Assembly (NCBI GenBank): GCA_016213345.1
Contig: JACRAO010000144.1
Location: 1 to 5,864 of the forward strand
Source of the DNA: Bdellovibrio sp.
GTDB lineage: Bacteria; Bdellovibrionota; UBA1018
Length of the DNA: 5,864 nt
Reading direction: 5' to 3'
The notes beneath the pieces are model-generated. The model was not told the DNA's origin, did no database searches, and was given only the letters and a program-made list of their open reading frames with translations. The translations under genes were made by a program, and so were the position numbers. Every line of letters begins with the position of its first letter. Within the stretch, counting starts at the first letter, position 1. This document shows, piece by piece, positions 1-5,386 of the stretch.

Positions 1-15
1 TAGTATCTCAAAAAT

Positions 16-88
16 GGGGCCGTAGCTCAACTGGTAGAGCGCGAGCTTTGCAAGCTCGAGGTCGGGCGTTCGATCCGCCTCGGCTCCA
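16..88 (+). tRNA. tRNA-Ala (anticodon TGC)
   Basis: A complete 73-nt cloverleaf can be folded by eye. The acceptor stem is GGGGCCG (16-22) with CGGCTCC (81-87), the D stem GCTC/GAGC (25-28, 37-40), the anticodon stem CGAGC/GCTCG around loop TTTGCAA (47-53), and the T stem GGGCG/CGCCT around TTCGATC (69-75). The anticodon is TGC (49-51), which reads GCN alanine codons. The third acceptor pair is G3:U70, the hallmark recognised by alanyl-tRNA synthetase, so identity is secure. The discriminator is A88 and CCA is not encoded, so it must be added after transcription. This isoacceptor often sits in the 16S-23S rRNA spacer, but here the downstream DNA is an integrase gene read from the opposite strand whose frame overlaps the tRNA. 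Only 15 nt upstream are visible, so its promoter or operon cannot be judged. Confidence 0.97.
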
Positions 89-1358
89 AATGAGATAACA
101 CACTTAAATCATTGGTAAAATTTGGTTTTCTAAATTTGTTAGAATCACAAAAAGCAGCCTCTTTTACTCTTTGAGTAGCATTAGGGTAGCACAAAATGGT
201 GGGTTCGACAGATGTTGTCGCAACTTTCTGTAAATTTACAGAGCTCTCTAAATCTCTCTTTATTAAAGGCTTAGCATCACATGTGCTGTCATTCTTGGTT
301 ATTAAATCTAATTGCTGCTGCAAAAGCTGGATCATTGCCATTACCGTTTGTACATCCAATTTTTCAAAAATATTTTTACTGTCGTAATACTTTTTACTAT
401 TTTGCAAATATAAAGATTTGTCAAATCTAAAATCGTCTTGTACCTTAAGATCACCATCTAAAAGATGTGTATAAACTTTTGCTGTCAAACTTACGTCTGA
501 ATGTCCTAGAATCATCGATACTTTTTTTAACCCCCAGCCAGCTCTAATTTTATTGCTCCCATAGCTATGTCTTAAACAATGAAGATCAACGCGCTTTTTA
601 ATATCAATCCTTTTTGCCGCTCTCTGAAACGGTTTAATAAGCACATGAGGATAGGGTCTTTTTCCGTTTGATTGTGTAAAAACATATTCTGACTTTCTTG
701 TAAGTAAATTTATGGCTGCCCCAGCCTCTGACTCAAGAGGAATAGTCCTACTTTTGCCAGTCTTAGATTTCCGGACATGAATAAAACCTGACTTTTCATC
801 AATATCAGACCATTTAATATCTAGAGCCTCATTGCGACGCATGCCGGTATAAACTAAAAATTTTACATACGGGTATGCAAGCTCACTTGGAGATTTCTTT
901 AACTCCGCTAAGATTTCATTTATTTCCGCAGGCGTTAAAAAATTAATATCTCTTGTCGGCGCTTGAGTCGAAAAACGTTTTTTAAAATCCTTTATCTGAC
1001 GAGGAAGATTAACCCCGGCAGGATCAAGCTCTATGTATAAATCACCAAGCAAACACAACTTAAAATGATATTTTTGAATTGTAGAGTGAGATAAATTGTA
1101 CTTGTTTTTAAGATCAAGGTAAAATGCATAAATCTTATCAACAGACAAATCTGAAAAATGCAAGTTACCAAGATGTTTTTTTATATAGCCATTTAATTGA
1201 ATTTTTAGACTTTTCTGCCATTGTTCACCTGCAGATAAAAATCGTGGGCTTTTAAAAAACAATTGGATAAGATCAGACACTTTTGCTGCGGGTTTAAAGC
1301 TAATAGAAGACATTGGATTAATGCCTTGAATTATTTTTTGACGCAGCTTAGCCTCCAT
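27..1358 (-). CDS. Tyrosine recombinase/phage-type integrase, lone gene between two tRNAs
   Basis: This is a site-specific tyrosine recombinase of the phage/island integrase type, 443 aa from the ATG at 1358. An N-terminal SAM-like core-binding domain (about residues 25-115) precedes the catalytic domain (about 138-305). All expected active-site residues are visible: Arg174 in TGMRRNEAL, probable Lys199 in SKTGKSR, His260 and Arg263 in LHCLRHS, His286 in LGHSD, and the nucleophile Tyr296 in KVYTH. It therefore looks catalytically intact. The frame stays open upstream through tRNA-Gln, but that part is the tRNA itself, so the start must lie below 1410. ATG 1358 has no clear Shine-Dalgarno. ATG 1313 has AAGG 11 nt upstream and is a serious alternative (428 aa). 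After Tyr296 there are 147 more residues, far beyond the roughly 30 usual for the family. They include a Gln/Leu-rich helix (MIQLLQQQLDLI), and the last 20 codons are antisense to tRNA-Ala. No excisionase or cargo gene is present. Base composition resembles its neighbours. Confidence 0.9.
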   Translation of the reverse strand: MEAKLRQKIIQGINPMSSISFKPAAKVSDLIQLFFKSPRFLSAGEQWQKSLKIQLNGYIKKHLGNLHFSDLSVDKIYAFYLDLKNKYNLSHSTIQKYHFKLCLLGDLYIELDPAGVNLPRQIKDFKKRFSTQAPTRDINFLTPAEINEILAELKKSPSELAYPYVKFLVYTGMRRNEALDIKWSDIDEKSGFIHVRKSKTGKSRTIPLESEAGAAINLLTRKSEYVFTQSNGKRPYPHVLIKPFQRAAKRIDIKKRVDLHCLRHSYGSNKIRAGWGLKKVSMILGHSDVSLTAKVYTHLLDGDLKVQDDFRFDKSLYLQNSKKYYDSKNIFEKLDVQTVMAMIQLLQQQLDLITKNDSTCDAKPLIKRDLESSVNLQKVATTSVEPTILCYPNATQRVKEAAFCDSNKFRKPNFTNDLSVLSHLEPRRIERPTSSLQSSRSTS

Positions 1359-1409
1359 AAGCAGTGCTTCTGTTTTATTTTTGCCTAATGGTTCGAAAAG
1401 ACTTGACTT

Positions 1410-1483
1410 TGGCTGGGGGACTTGGATTCGAACCAAGATACGCAGAGTCAGAGTCTGCGGTCCTACCGTTAGACGATCCCCCA
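1410..1483 (-). tRNA. tRNA-Gln (anticodon CTG), CCA encoded
   Basis: Read on the minus strand, this folds as a 71-nt tRNA plus an encoded CCA (1412-1410). The acceptor stem is TGGGGGA (1483-1477) with TCCCCCA (1420-1414), the D stem GTCT/GGAC, the anticodon stem GCAGA/TCTGC around loop CTCTGAC (1453-1447), and the T stem CTTGG/CCAAG around TTCGAAT. The anticodon CTG (1451-1449) reads CAG. The U1:A72 first pair and G73 discriminator are typical of bacterial tRNA-Gln. The gene begins 4 nt after the gltX stop codon on the same strand and almost certainly shares its transcript, with RNase P cutting just past the stop. A CTG isoacceptor is dispensable in principle if a TTG isoacceptor exists elsewhere, so its presence in an AT-rich genome is slightly notable. 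Confidence 0.96.
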
Positions 1484-1487
1484 ATGC

Positions 1488-2987
1488 TTAAAGCTGCTCA
1501 ACCTTCTTTAATCTTGCCTCTACCACATCCCAAGGTAAAAGTGCTACTAAATCAAAAAGCCCGGCACTTACTAACCGCCCAGTAACACAAAGCCTTACTG
1601 GTTTAGCCAGCTCAGAAAGCTTAACTCCATGATTTTCACAAATCTGTCGAAACACTTGATCTACCATGCCATGATCACACTCTGCCTCCAATAAACTCGG
1701 TGTATTGCCCCAAACTGCTTCTTTTGCCACTCTTGTAAAATTTTTTGCACTCACTATCTTTAATGCCAACTGCTCCCTTAAATCCTTAACTGCTACTTGA
1801 ATGACTTTTTTTAAATTCTCACTCCAATCTAACAATGTGGCATCCACTTCTACCGCATCTGGAGTGCACAAGGGTACCATTTGCTCTGCGATTTCTTTTA
1901 CCTGTTTAACCTTTGGTTGCATCAATGTCACCAATTTTTCTGCAATTACTGTCTGCAAACAATCCAGTTTTGCTGGTGCTCTAAAATAATCACTAAAATC
2001 ATCAAAAATAATTTTACATAATCTTTGAGGACTAGTCCTTCTTAAATGATCACCATTTAGCCATAAAAGCTTTTCACCATTAAACACGCCAGAGCTTTTT
2101 TGAACTTTGTCGAAAGAAAAAAAATCAACCATTTCTTTTGTAGAAAAAACTTCTTGATCACCATGACTCCAACCAAGACGCACTAAAAAATTAAGTAAAG
2201 CTTCAGGCAAAAACCCTTCTGAATGATACCAGTTAACCGATACTGCTCCATGCCTTTTTGATAGTTTCTTTTTATCCTGGCCCAAAATCATCGGAAGATG
2301 TGCAAACTTTGGAACTTGATATCTGAAAAACTCATACAAATGTATTTGTTTAGGTGTGTTATTAATATGATCATCTCCTCGTATTACATGTGTAATCTTG
2401 CTTTCTACGTCATCCACTACGCATGATAAGTTATACGTTGGTGCACCATTTGAACGAATCAAAACAAAATCATCCAAATCTTGATTTTCAAATTTAATAT
2501 GACCTCTAATTAAATCACGAAATTCAACACTCCCCTGCAATGGCAGTTTTGCTCGAAGCACGGTAGCATGTCCACCCTGATCAGGACTTTTATTTAAATC
2601 TCTACAATGACGGTCATATTGTGGCTTCTTGCCACTAGCCTTTGCACGCTCACGCATCTGTTCAACATCTGACTCTGAGCAATCGCAATAATATGCAAAT
2701 CCATGCTCCACAAGTGATTGTGCTTTTTCTTGATAAAACTTTAATCTCTTACTTTGAAAAATTATTTCTTCATCCCACGCTAAACCTAACCACTCTAAAG
2801 ATCTAAAAATATCTCGTGTAAAATTTTCTTCTGAGCGCTCTAAGTCTGTATCTTCGATTCTTAATAAAAATTTTCCATTTTCATGTTTTGCATACAGCCA
2901 ATTAAAGAGCGCGGTTCTTACTCCACCAATATGTAAAAAACCTGTTGGCGAAGGAGCAAAGCGAACACGGACTTGTACAGTAGACAT
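1488..2987 (-). CDS. gltX: Glutamyl-tRNA synthetase (GluRS)
   Basis: GltX is a class I aminoacyl-tRNA synthetase that attaches glutamate to tRNA-Glu in the cytoplasm. In species lacking GlnRS it also mischarges tRNA-Gln for later amidation by GatCAB. From ATG 2987 the protein is 499 aa, a normal family length. The upstream in-frame extension to 3116 is Lys/Phe-rich, unlike GluRS, and lies within the leader; AGAGG at 3003-2999 sits 11 nt before the chosen ATG. Visible motifs are RFAPSPTGFLHIGG (9-22, HIGH-type signature), HVIRGDDHINNTP (200-212) and KLSKR (241-245, KMSKS-type loop). Cys101, Cys103 and Cys128 match in spacing three of the four zinc ligands of E. coli GluRS, with Asp130 where that enzyme has His. 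The C-terminus (RLCVTGRLVSAGLFDLVALL) is the usual anticodon-binding end. Whether the enzyme is discriminating or non-discriminating cannot be read off here. The direct linkage to tRNA-Gln makes the question pertinent. Confidence 0.98.
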   Translation of the reverse strand: MSTVQVRVRFAPSPTGFLHIGGVRTALFNWLYAKHENGKFLLRIEDTDLERSEENFTRDIFRSLEWLGLAWDEEIIFQSKRLKFYQEKAQSLVEHGFAYYCDCSESDVEQMRERAKASGKKPQYDRHCRDLNKSPDQGGHATVLRAKLPLQGSVEFRDLIRGHIKFENQDLDDFVLIRSNGAPTYNLSCVVDDVESKITHVIRGDDHINNTPKQIHLYEFFRYQVPKFAHLPMILGQDKKKLSKRHGAVSVNWYHSEGFLPEALLNFLVRLGWSHGDQEVFSTKEMVDFFSFDKVQKSSGVFNGEKLLWLNGDHLRRTSPQRLCKIIFDDFSDYFRAPAKLDCLQTVIAEKLVTLMQPKVKQVKEIAEQMVPLCTPDAVEVDATLLDWSENLKKVIQVAVKDLREQLALKIVSAKNFTRVAKEAVWGNTPSLLEAECDHGMVDQVFRQICENHGVKLSELAKPVRLCVTGRLVSAGLFDLVALLPWDVVEARLKKVEQL

Positions 2988-2998
2988 AGATAGTAAAA

Positions 2999-3003
2999 CC
3001 TCT
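2999..3003 (-). promoter_or_regulatory. gltX ribosome binding site
   Basis: AGAGG on the minus strand lies 11 nt before the ATG at 2987. It is the only Shine-Dalgarno-like motif near the conserved GluRS N-terminus. It supports starting translation at MSTVQVRVRFAPSP and not at the longer open frame. The spacing is a little long. Confidence 0.5.
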
Positions 3004-3028
3004 AATAATACTTTGTAGCATTTTATGT

Positions 3029-3068
3029 TTAGTATTTTTACTTTTTTAAAAAAAGATAAAAATACTAA
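3029..3068. other. Long A/T-rich inverted repeat in the gltX leader
   Basis: TTAGTATTTTT (3029-3039) is perfectly complementary to AAAAATACTAA (3058-3068). The pairing continues inward as A3040:T3057, C3041:G3055 with A3056 bulged, and a T run against an A run, leaving a loop of about 3 nt near 3047-3049. Nearly the whole 40-nt segment is paired. It would lie in the 5' UTR of gltX if the promoter at 3087-3116 is right. No U-tract follows on either strand, so it is not an ordinary terminator. It may be a leader structure affecting gltX expression or RNA stability, or simply AT-rich drift. Confidence 0.6.
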
Positions 3069-3086
3069 GAATTTTCTCCATAATGC

Positions 3087-3116
3087 ATTAAATACTACTT
3101 TTGTCTGAGATTGCAA
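3087..3116 (-). promoter_or_regulatory. Candidate sigma-70 promoter for gltX
   Basis: On the minus strand TTGCAA (3116-3111) and TTTAAT (3092-3087) are separated by 18 nt, near the TTGACA and TATAAT consensus. Transcription would start around 3080, giving a leader of roughly 90 nt that contains the A/T hairpin. It lies in the expected place upstream of gltX and should also drive tRNA-Gln and the integrase. In AT-rich DNA such matches arise by chance. Confidence 0.4.
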
Positions 3117-3131
3117 TAGATTTAAAATCTA
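3117..3131. repeat. 15-bp perfect palindrome abutting the gltX -35 box
   Basis: TAGATTT-A-AAATCTA is a perfect inverted repeat with a single central base. It starts directly beside the candidate gltX -35 element (3111-3116) and precedes the candidate rimP-side promoter. The position suits an operator for a dimeric regulator, but no regulator is encoded in the window and an AT-only palindrome can arise by chance. Confidence 0.4.
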
Positions 3132-3138
3132 AATATCT

Positions 3139-3167
3139 GTTAAATATCAAGTAGTTAACACCATAAT
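3139..3167 (+). promoter_or_regulatory. Weak candidate promoter for the rimP leader transcript
   Basis: CATAAT (3162-3167) matches five of six bases of the -10 consensus. GTTAAA (3139-3144) is a poor -35 at 17-nt spacing. A start near 3174 would give a leader of about 85 nt ending at the terminator at 3234-3259. TATGAT at 3198-3203 is an alternative -10 but has no -35 at proper spacing. Some + strand promoter must exist upstream of the terminator; which one is uncertain. Confidence 0.25.
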
Positions 3168-3169
3168 AG

Positions 3170-3184
3170 ATCAACACTGTTGAT
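3170..3184. repeat. 15-bp perfect palindrome at the predicted rimP leader start
   Basis: ATCAACA-C-TGTTGAT is a perfect inverted repeat with a one-base centre. It has a GC-containing core, so it is less likely to be chance than the AT palindrome at 3117. It falls just downstream of the CATAAT box, where a repressor would block initiation. Alternatively its 5' end could form a small hairpin in the leader RNA (ATCAAC/GTTGAT with a 3-nt loop). Confidence 0.45.
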
Positions 3185-3233
3185 TGGCTTTCTGGTTTAT
3201 GATAACTAAAGGTTAAATCAGTTCACTTAAAGG

Positions 3234-3259
3234 GTGGGCTTTATGCCCACTTTTTTTTT
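3234..3259 (+). terminator. Intrinsic terminator/attenuator in the rimP leader
   Basis: GTGGGC (3234-3239), loop TTTAT, GCCCAC (3245-3250) and then nine T residues (3251-3259) make a textbook Rho-independent terminator on the + strand. A-rich bases at 3229-3233 can extend the stem into the T-run. It lies 103 nt before the rimP start and has no upstream gene on its strand, so it is most simply a premature terminator controlling rimP-nusA-infB. Comparable terminators in front of rimP have been described as 'rimP leader' attenuators in Proteobacteria. Because NusA promotes pausing and termination at such hairpins, feedback by NusA is a natural inference. No clear antiterminator partner is visible. 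Confidence 0.85.
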
Positions 3260-3362
3260 GTTAAAATTTGGCATCTTGGAAATAACGTATAAGAGTAACA
3301 TATGGATGACATATAAACTGATACAGGGATGAGTGTAGATAAAAACTAATGAAAAAAAACAA

Positions 3363-3956
3363 ATGGATAATGTAAAAACAAAACAAGATATTGAACACCA
3401 ATTAGCTGAGCTTTTGAGGCCGTCTCTTGAACCATTAGGCTACGAAATCATTCATCTAGAAGCTTTTACGCAACGTGAAAAAATACTGAGAATTTTTATC
3501 GATCACCCACAAAAGCGATCAATTGGCATCGAAGATTGTGCTTTAGTATCACGAACGCTAGATTCCATATTAGAAAAACTCCAAGAGACAAAAACACTTT
3601 TTCGGAGCTCCTACTCGCTTGAGGTCTCTTCGCCAGGGTTAAACCGCCCATTAAAAAAAACCAAGGACTTTGAAAGATTTTTAGAACAAAAAGTTCGTAT
3701 CGAAGCCTTGCGCAATCTAACTGCAGATGAGCTTGAAAACTCAGAATATCAACAAACAACACAAAAAATCTTTTTTGGTACTTTAAAAGAAGTTTATCCA
3801 GAGAAAATTGTTCTTGCATTACCTGAAAAAAGATCAAAATCAAAAAAAACAGAAGTAACTAATTTTAGAGTGTGTATTCCGTTTTCATTCATAAAAAAAG
3901 CAAATCTTGAACCAGAGTGGCCCTTACACACAAAGGAACATAAAGAAAGTGAGTAG
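3363..3956 (+). CDS. rimP: Ribosome maturation factor RimP
   Basis: RimP binds the 30S subunit during its assembly in the cytoplasm. This 197-aa protein has the family layout. The N-terminal alpha/beta domain (about 5-80) has LRIFID and GIEDCALVSRTLDSIL. The signature YSLEVSSPGLNRPLKKTKDFERF (84-106) contains the conserved SSPG-x-x-RPL. An SH3-like C-terminal domain follows (about 107-180). It is longer than the roughly 150-residue norm, with extra sequence around 115-135 (TADELENSEYQQTTQ), a Lys/Ser stretch at 156-163, and a charged tail. It is the first gene of an operon, and its stop is 6 nt before the nusA start. The chosen ATG has no Shine-Dalgarno, only an A-rich tract (GAAAAAAAACAA), but no better in-frame start exists. 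Expression is probably controlled by the leader terminator at 3234-3259. Confidence 0.96.
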   Translation: MDNVKTKQDIEHQLAELLRPSLEPLGYEIIHLEAFTQREKILRIFIDHPQKRSIGIEDCALVSRTLDSILEKLQETKTLFRSSYSLEVSSPGLNRPLKKTKDFERFLEQKVRIEALRNLTADELENSEYQQTTQKIFFGTLKEVYPEKIVLALPEKRSKSKKTEVTNFRVCIPFSFIKKANLEPEWPLHTKEHKESE

Positions 3957-3962
3957 AATAGT

Positions 3963-5384
3963 ATGAATGCAACAGAACTTTCCAGAGTTATCGAATCGAT
4001 AGGGAAAGACCGTGGTATTAAAAAAGAAATTATTATTAGCGCCGTAGAACAAGCCATACTAATGGCAGCTCAAAAAAAATATGGCCAATATGCTGTCTTA
4101 GAAGCACATTACAATGCTGACACTTGTGACATTGATTTATATCAGTTCAAGAAAGTGGTCGAAAGCGAACCAGAAATGCTAGAAGAATCAGAAGAAATTC
4201 TTTTAGAAGAAGCTAAGAAGCTAGATCCTGAAGCTGTAATTGGCGACGAAATTGGCATTAAAGTCGAAGCTCCTGAGTTTGGCCGGATTGATGCTCAAAA
4301 TGCAAAACAAGTTATTTTTCAAAAAGTTAGAGATGCAGAAAGAGAAATAGTTTATAACGATTACGTCCATCGAAAAGGGGAAATCATTACAGGAATTGCC
4401 AGACGCATAGAACGAGGCAACCTCGTAATTGATCTCGGAAAAACAGATGCTTTATTACCACGAACAGAAATTATTCCTGGTGAACAATTTCGTCCAGGTG
4501 ATCGCGTACAAGCTTACCTCATAGACGTACGCGAAAGTACAAGAGGCCCTCAGCTCTATCTCAGCCGTACCTCATCAAAGTATTTGATGAAACTATTTGA
4601 AGTTGAGGTTCCAGAAATTAGAGACCATATTATTGAAATTAAAGCCTGTGCCAGAGAAGCAGGAGTACGCTCAAAAATATCTGTTTATACAAAAGATAAA
4701 GACATTGATCCAGTTGGAGCATGCGTTGGTATGAAAGGTATTAGGGTTCAAAATATTATCCAGGAACTAAAAGGAGAAAAAATAGATATTATTTCATGGT
4801 CAGATAATCCTGTAATGTTTGTTAGAGCTGCACTTTCTCCAGCCGAGATATCTTCGATTAAGGTTGATGAAAGAAACAGAACAATGGAAATTATGGTCGA
4901 AGACGAACAGCTCTCGTTAGCAATTGGCAAAAAAGGTCAAAATGTAAGACTTGCAGCACAATTGACAGGCTGGAGATTGGATATTATTTCAAAATCTAAA
5001 TTACAAAAGAAAACGCAAGACGCTGTCTTTAATTTGCAACACATGGAAGGAATGAATGAAACTTTAGCTCAAGCAATTTTTCAAACTGGTTTTCTAAATG
5101 TAAAACAAGTTGCAGAAGCCCCGATTGAAGAACTACAAAAAATTGCTGGTTTCGAATCACTAGAAGCTGCTGAGTCCTTAAAAACTAGAGCGAATCTTGT
5201 CATCGAAAAATCAGGTGAGTTACTTGCGGCACCTACCATGACCGATGATGGCAAGGGGTCTTTTTCTGCCTCGCCAGTAAAAGACGCAAAAGCTTTAGCT
5301 GAAGTACGACTTAAAGAAATGATCAAAGAAGCCGACCAGAAAAAAGCTGAAGCTGATGCTAAGACCAGCGAGGATATTAAATAA
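3963..5384 (+). CDS. nusA: Transcription termination/antitermination factor NusA
   Basis: NusA binds RNA polymerase and nascent RNA to modulate pausing, intrinsic termination and antitermination. The 473-aa product shows the family order. The N-terminal RNAP-binding domain (1-125) has QNAKQVIFQKVRDAER at 112-127. The S1 domain follows (about 136-202, with GIARRIERGNLVIDLGKTDALLPR). KH1 has the loop GMKG at 256-259, and KH2 has GKKG at 322-325 followed by QNVRLAAQLTGWRLDI. A helix-hairpin-helix acidic-repeat-like module lies at about 365-410 (ETLAQAIFQTGFLNVKQVAE). E. coli NusA has two such C-terminal repeats; here only one is evident, followed by a low-complexity Lys/Ala/Glu tail (438-473). 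An acidic insertion at about 67-84 (ESEPEMLEESEEILLEEA) lies in the N-domain. The gene sits between rimP (6 nt away) and infB, the standard operon order. Confidence 0.98.
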   Translation: MNATELSRVIESIGKDRGIKKEIIISAVEQAILMAAQKKYGQYAVLEAHYNADTCDIDLYQFKKVVESEPEMLEESEEILLEEAKKLDPEAVIGDEIGIKVEAPEFGRIDAQNAKQVIFQKVRDAEREIVYNDYVHRKGEIITGIARRIERGNLVIDLGKTDALLPRTEIIPGEQFRPGDRVQAYLIDVRESTRGPQLYLSRTSSKYLMKLFEVEVPEIRDHIIEIKACAREAGVRSKISVYTKDKDIDPVGACVGMKGIRVQNIIQELKGEKIDIISWSDNPVMFVRAALSPAEISSIKVDERNRTMEIMVEDEQLSLAIGKKGQNVRLAAQLTGWRLDIISKSKLQKKTQDAVFNLQHMEGMNETLAQAIFQTGFLNVKQVAEAPIEELQKIAGFESLEAAESLKTRANLVIEKSGELLAAPTMTDDGKGSFSASPVKDAKALAEVRLKEMIKEADQKKAEADAKTSEDIK

Positions 5385-5386
5385 AT

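Larger units (their letters stand above)
2988..3362. other. Divergent gltX/rimP intergenic control region
   Basis: These 375 bp contain no convincing protein gene. They separate two divergent essential units and hold, from left to right, the gltX ribosome binding site and leader hairpin, a gltX promoter candidate, a palindrome abutting its -35 box, a weak + strand promoter candidate, a second palindrome, and an intrinsic terminator. Between the terminator and rimP (3260-3362) there are further promoter-like elements: TTGGCA at 3268-3273 with TATAAG at 3288-3293 (spacing only 14), and TATAAA at 3312-3317 without a matching -35. Three minimal reading frames (ATG at 3302, 3329 and 3349) are also present. 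The + strand terminator cannot belong to gltX, which runs the other way, so it must act on a transcript started inside this region. Confidence 0.8.

Noticed and set aside
89..140. Possible tRNA-Ala terminator from the AAATTT inverted repeat near 119-140
   Set aside because: The stem is only A/T, the loop is large and no T-run follows, so it does not qualify as an intrinsic terminator.
1359..1484. Open frame extending the integrase upstream through tRNA-Gln (42 extra residues)
   Set aside because: These codons are the sense strand of a well-folded tRNA gene and its trailer, and they do not resemble an integrase N-terminus. The recognisable domain begins after 1313.
1..1500. Direct att repeats bounding the integrase
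   Set aside because: Comparing both tRNA 3' ends with the opposite flanks by eye gave no shared stretch beyond the T-loop core; a computed comparison of wider flanks would be needed.
1364..1585. 73-aa + strand frame over tRNA-Gln and the gltX 3' end
   Set aside because: Its GGLGFEPRYAES-type sequence is the familiar artefact of translating a tRNA antisense strand, and the rest is opposite gltX.
2988..3116. 43-residue N-terminal extension of GltX
   Set aside because: It is Lys/Phe-rich, unlike any GluRS N-terminus, spans the leader hairpin, and starts at the candidate -35 box. ATG 2987 fits the family exactly.
3298..3314. ACATAT direct repeat and small inverted repeat upstream of rimP
   Set aside because: The units are only 5-6 bp in AT-rich DNA and are expected by chance.
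3496..4057. Two - strand frames opposite rimP and the start of nusA
   Set aside because: Both are shadows of strongly conserved + strand genes and show no recognisable features.
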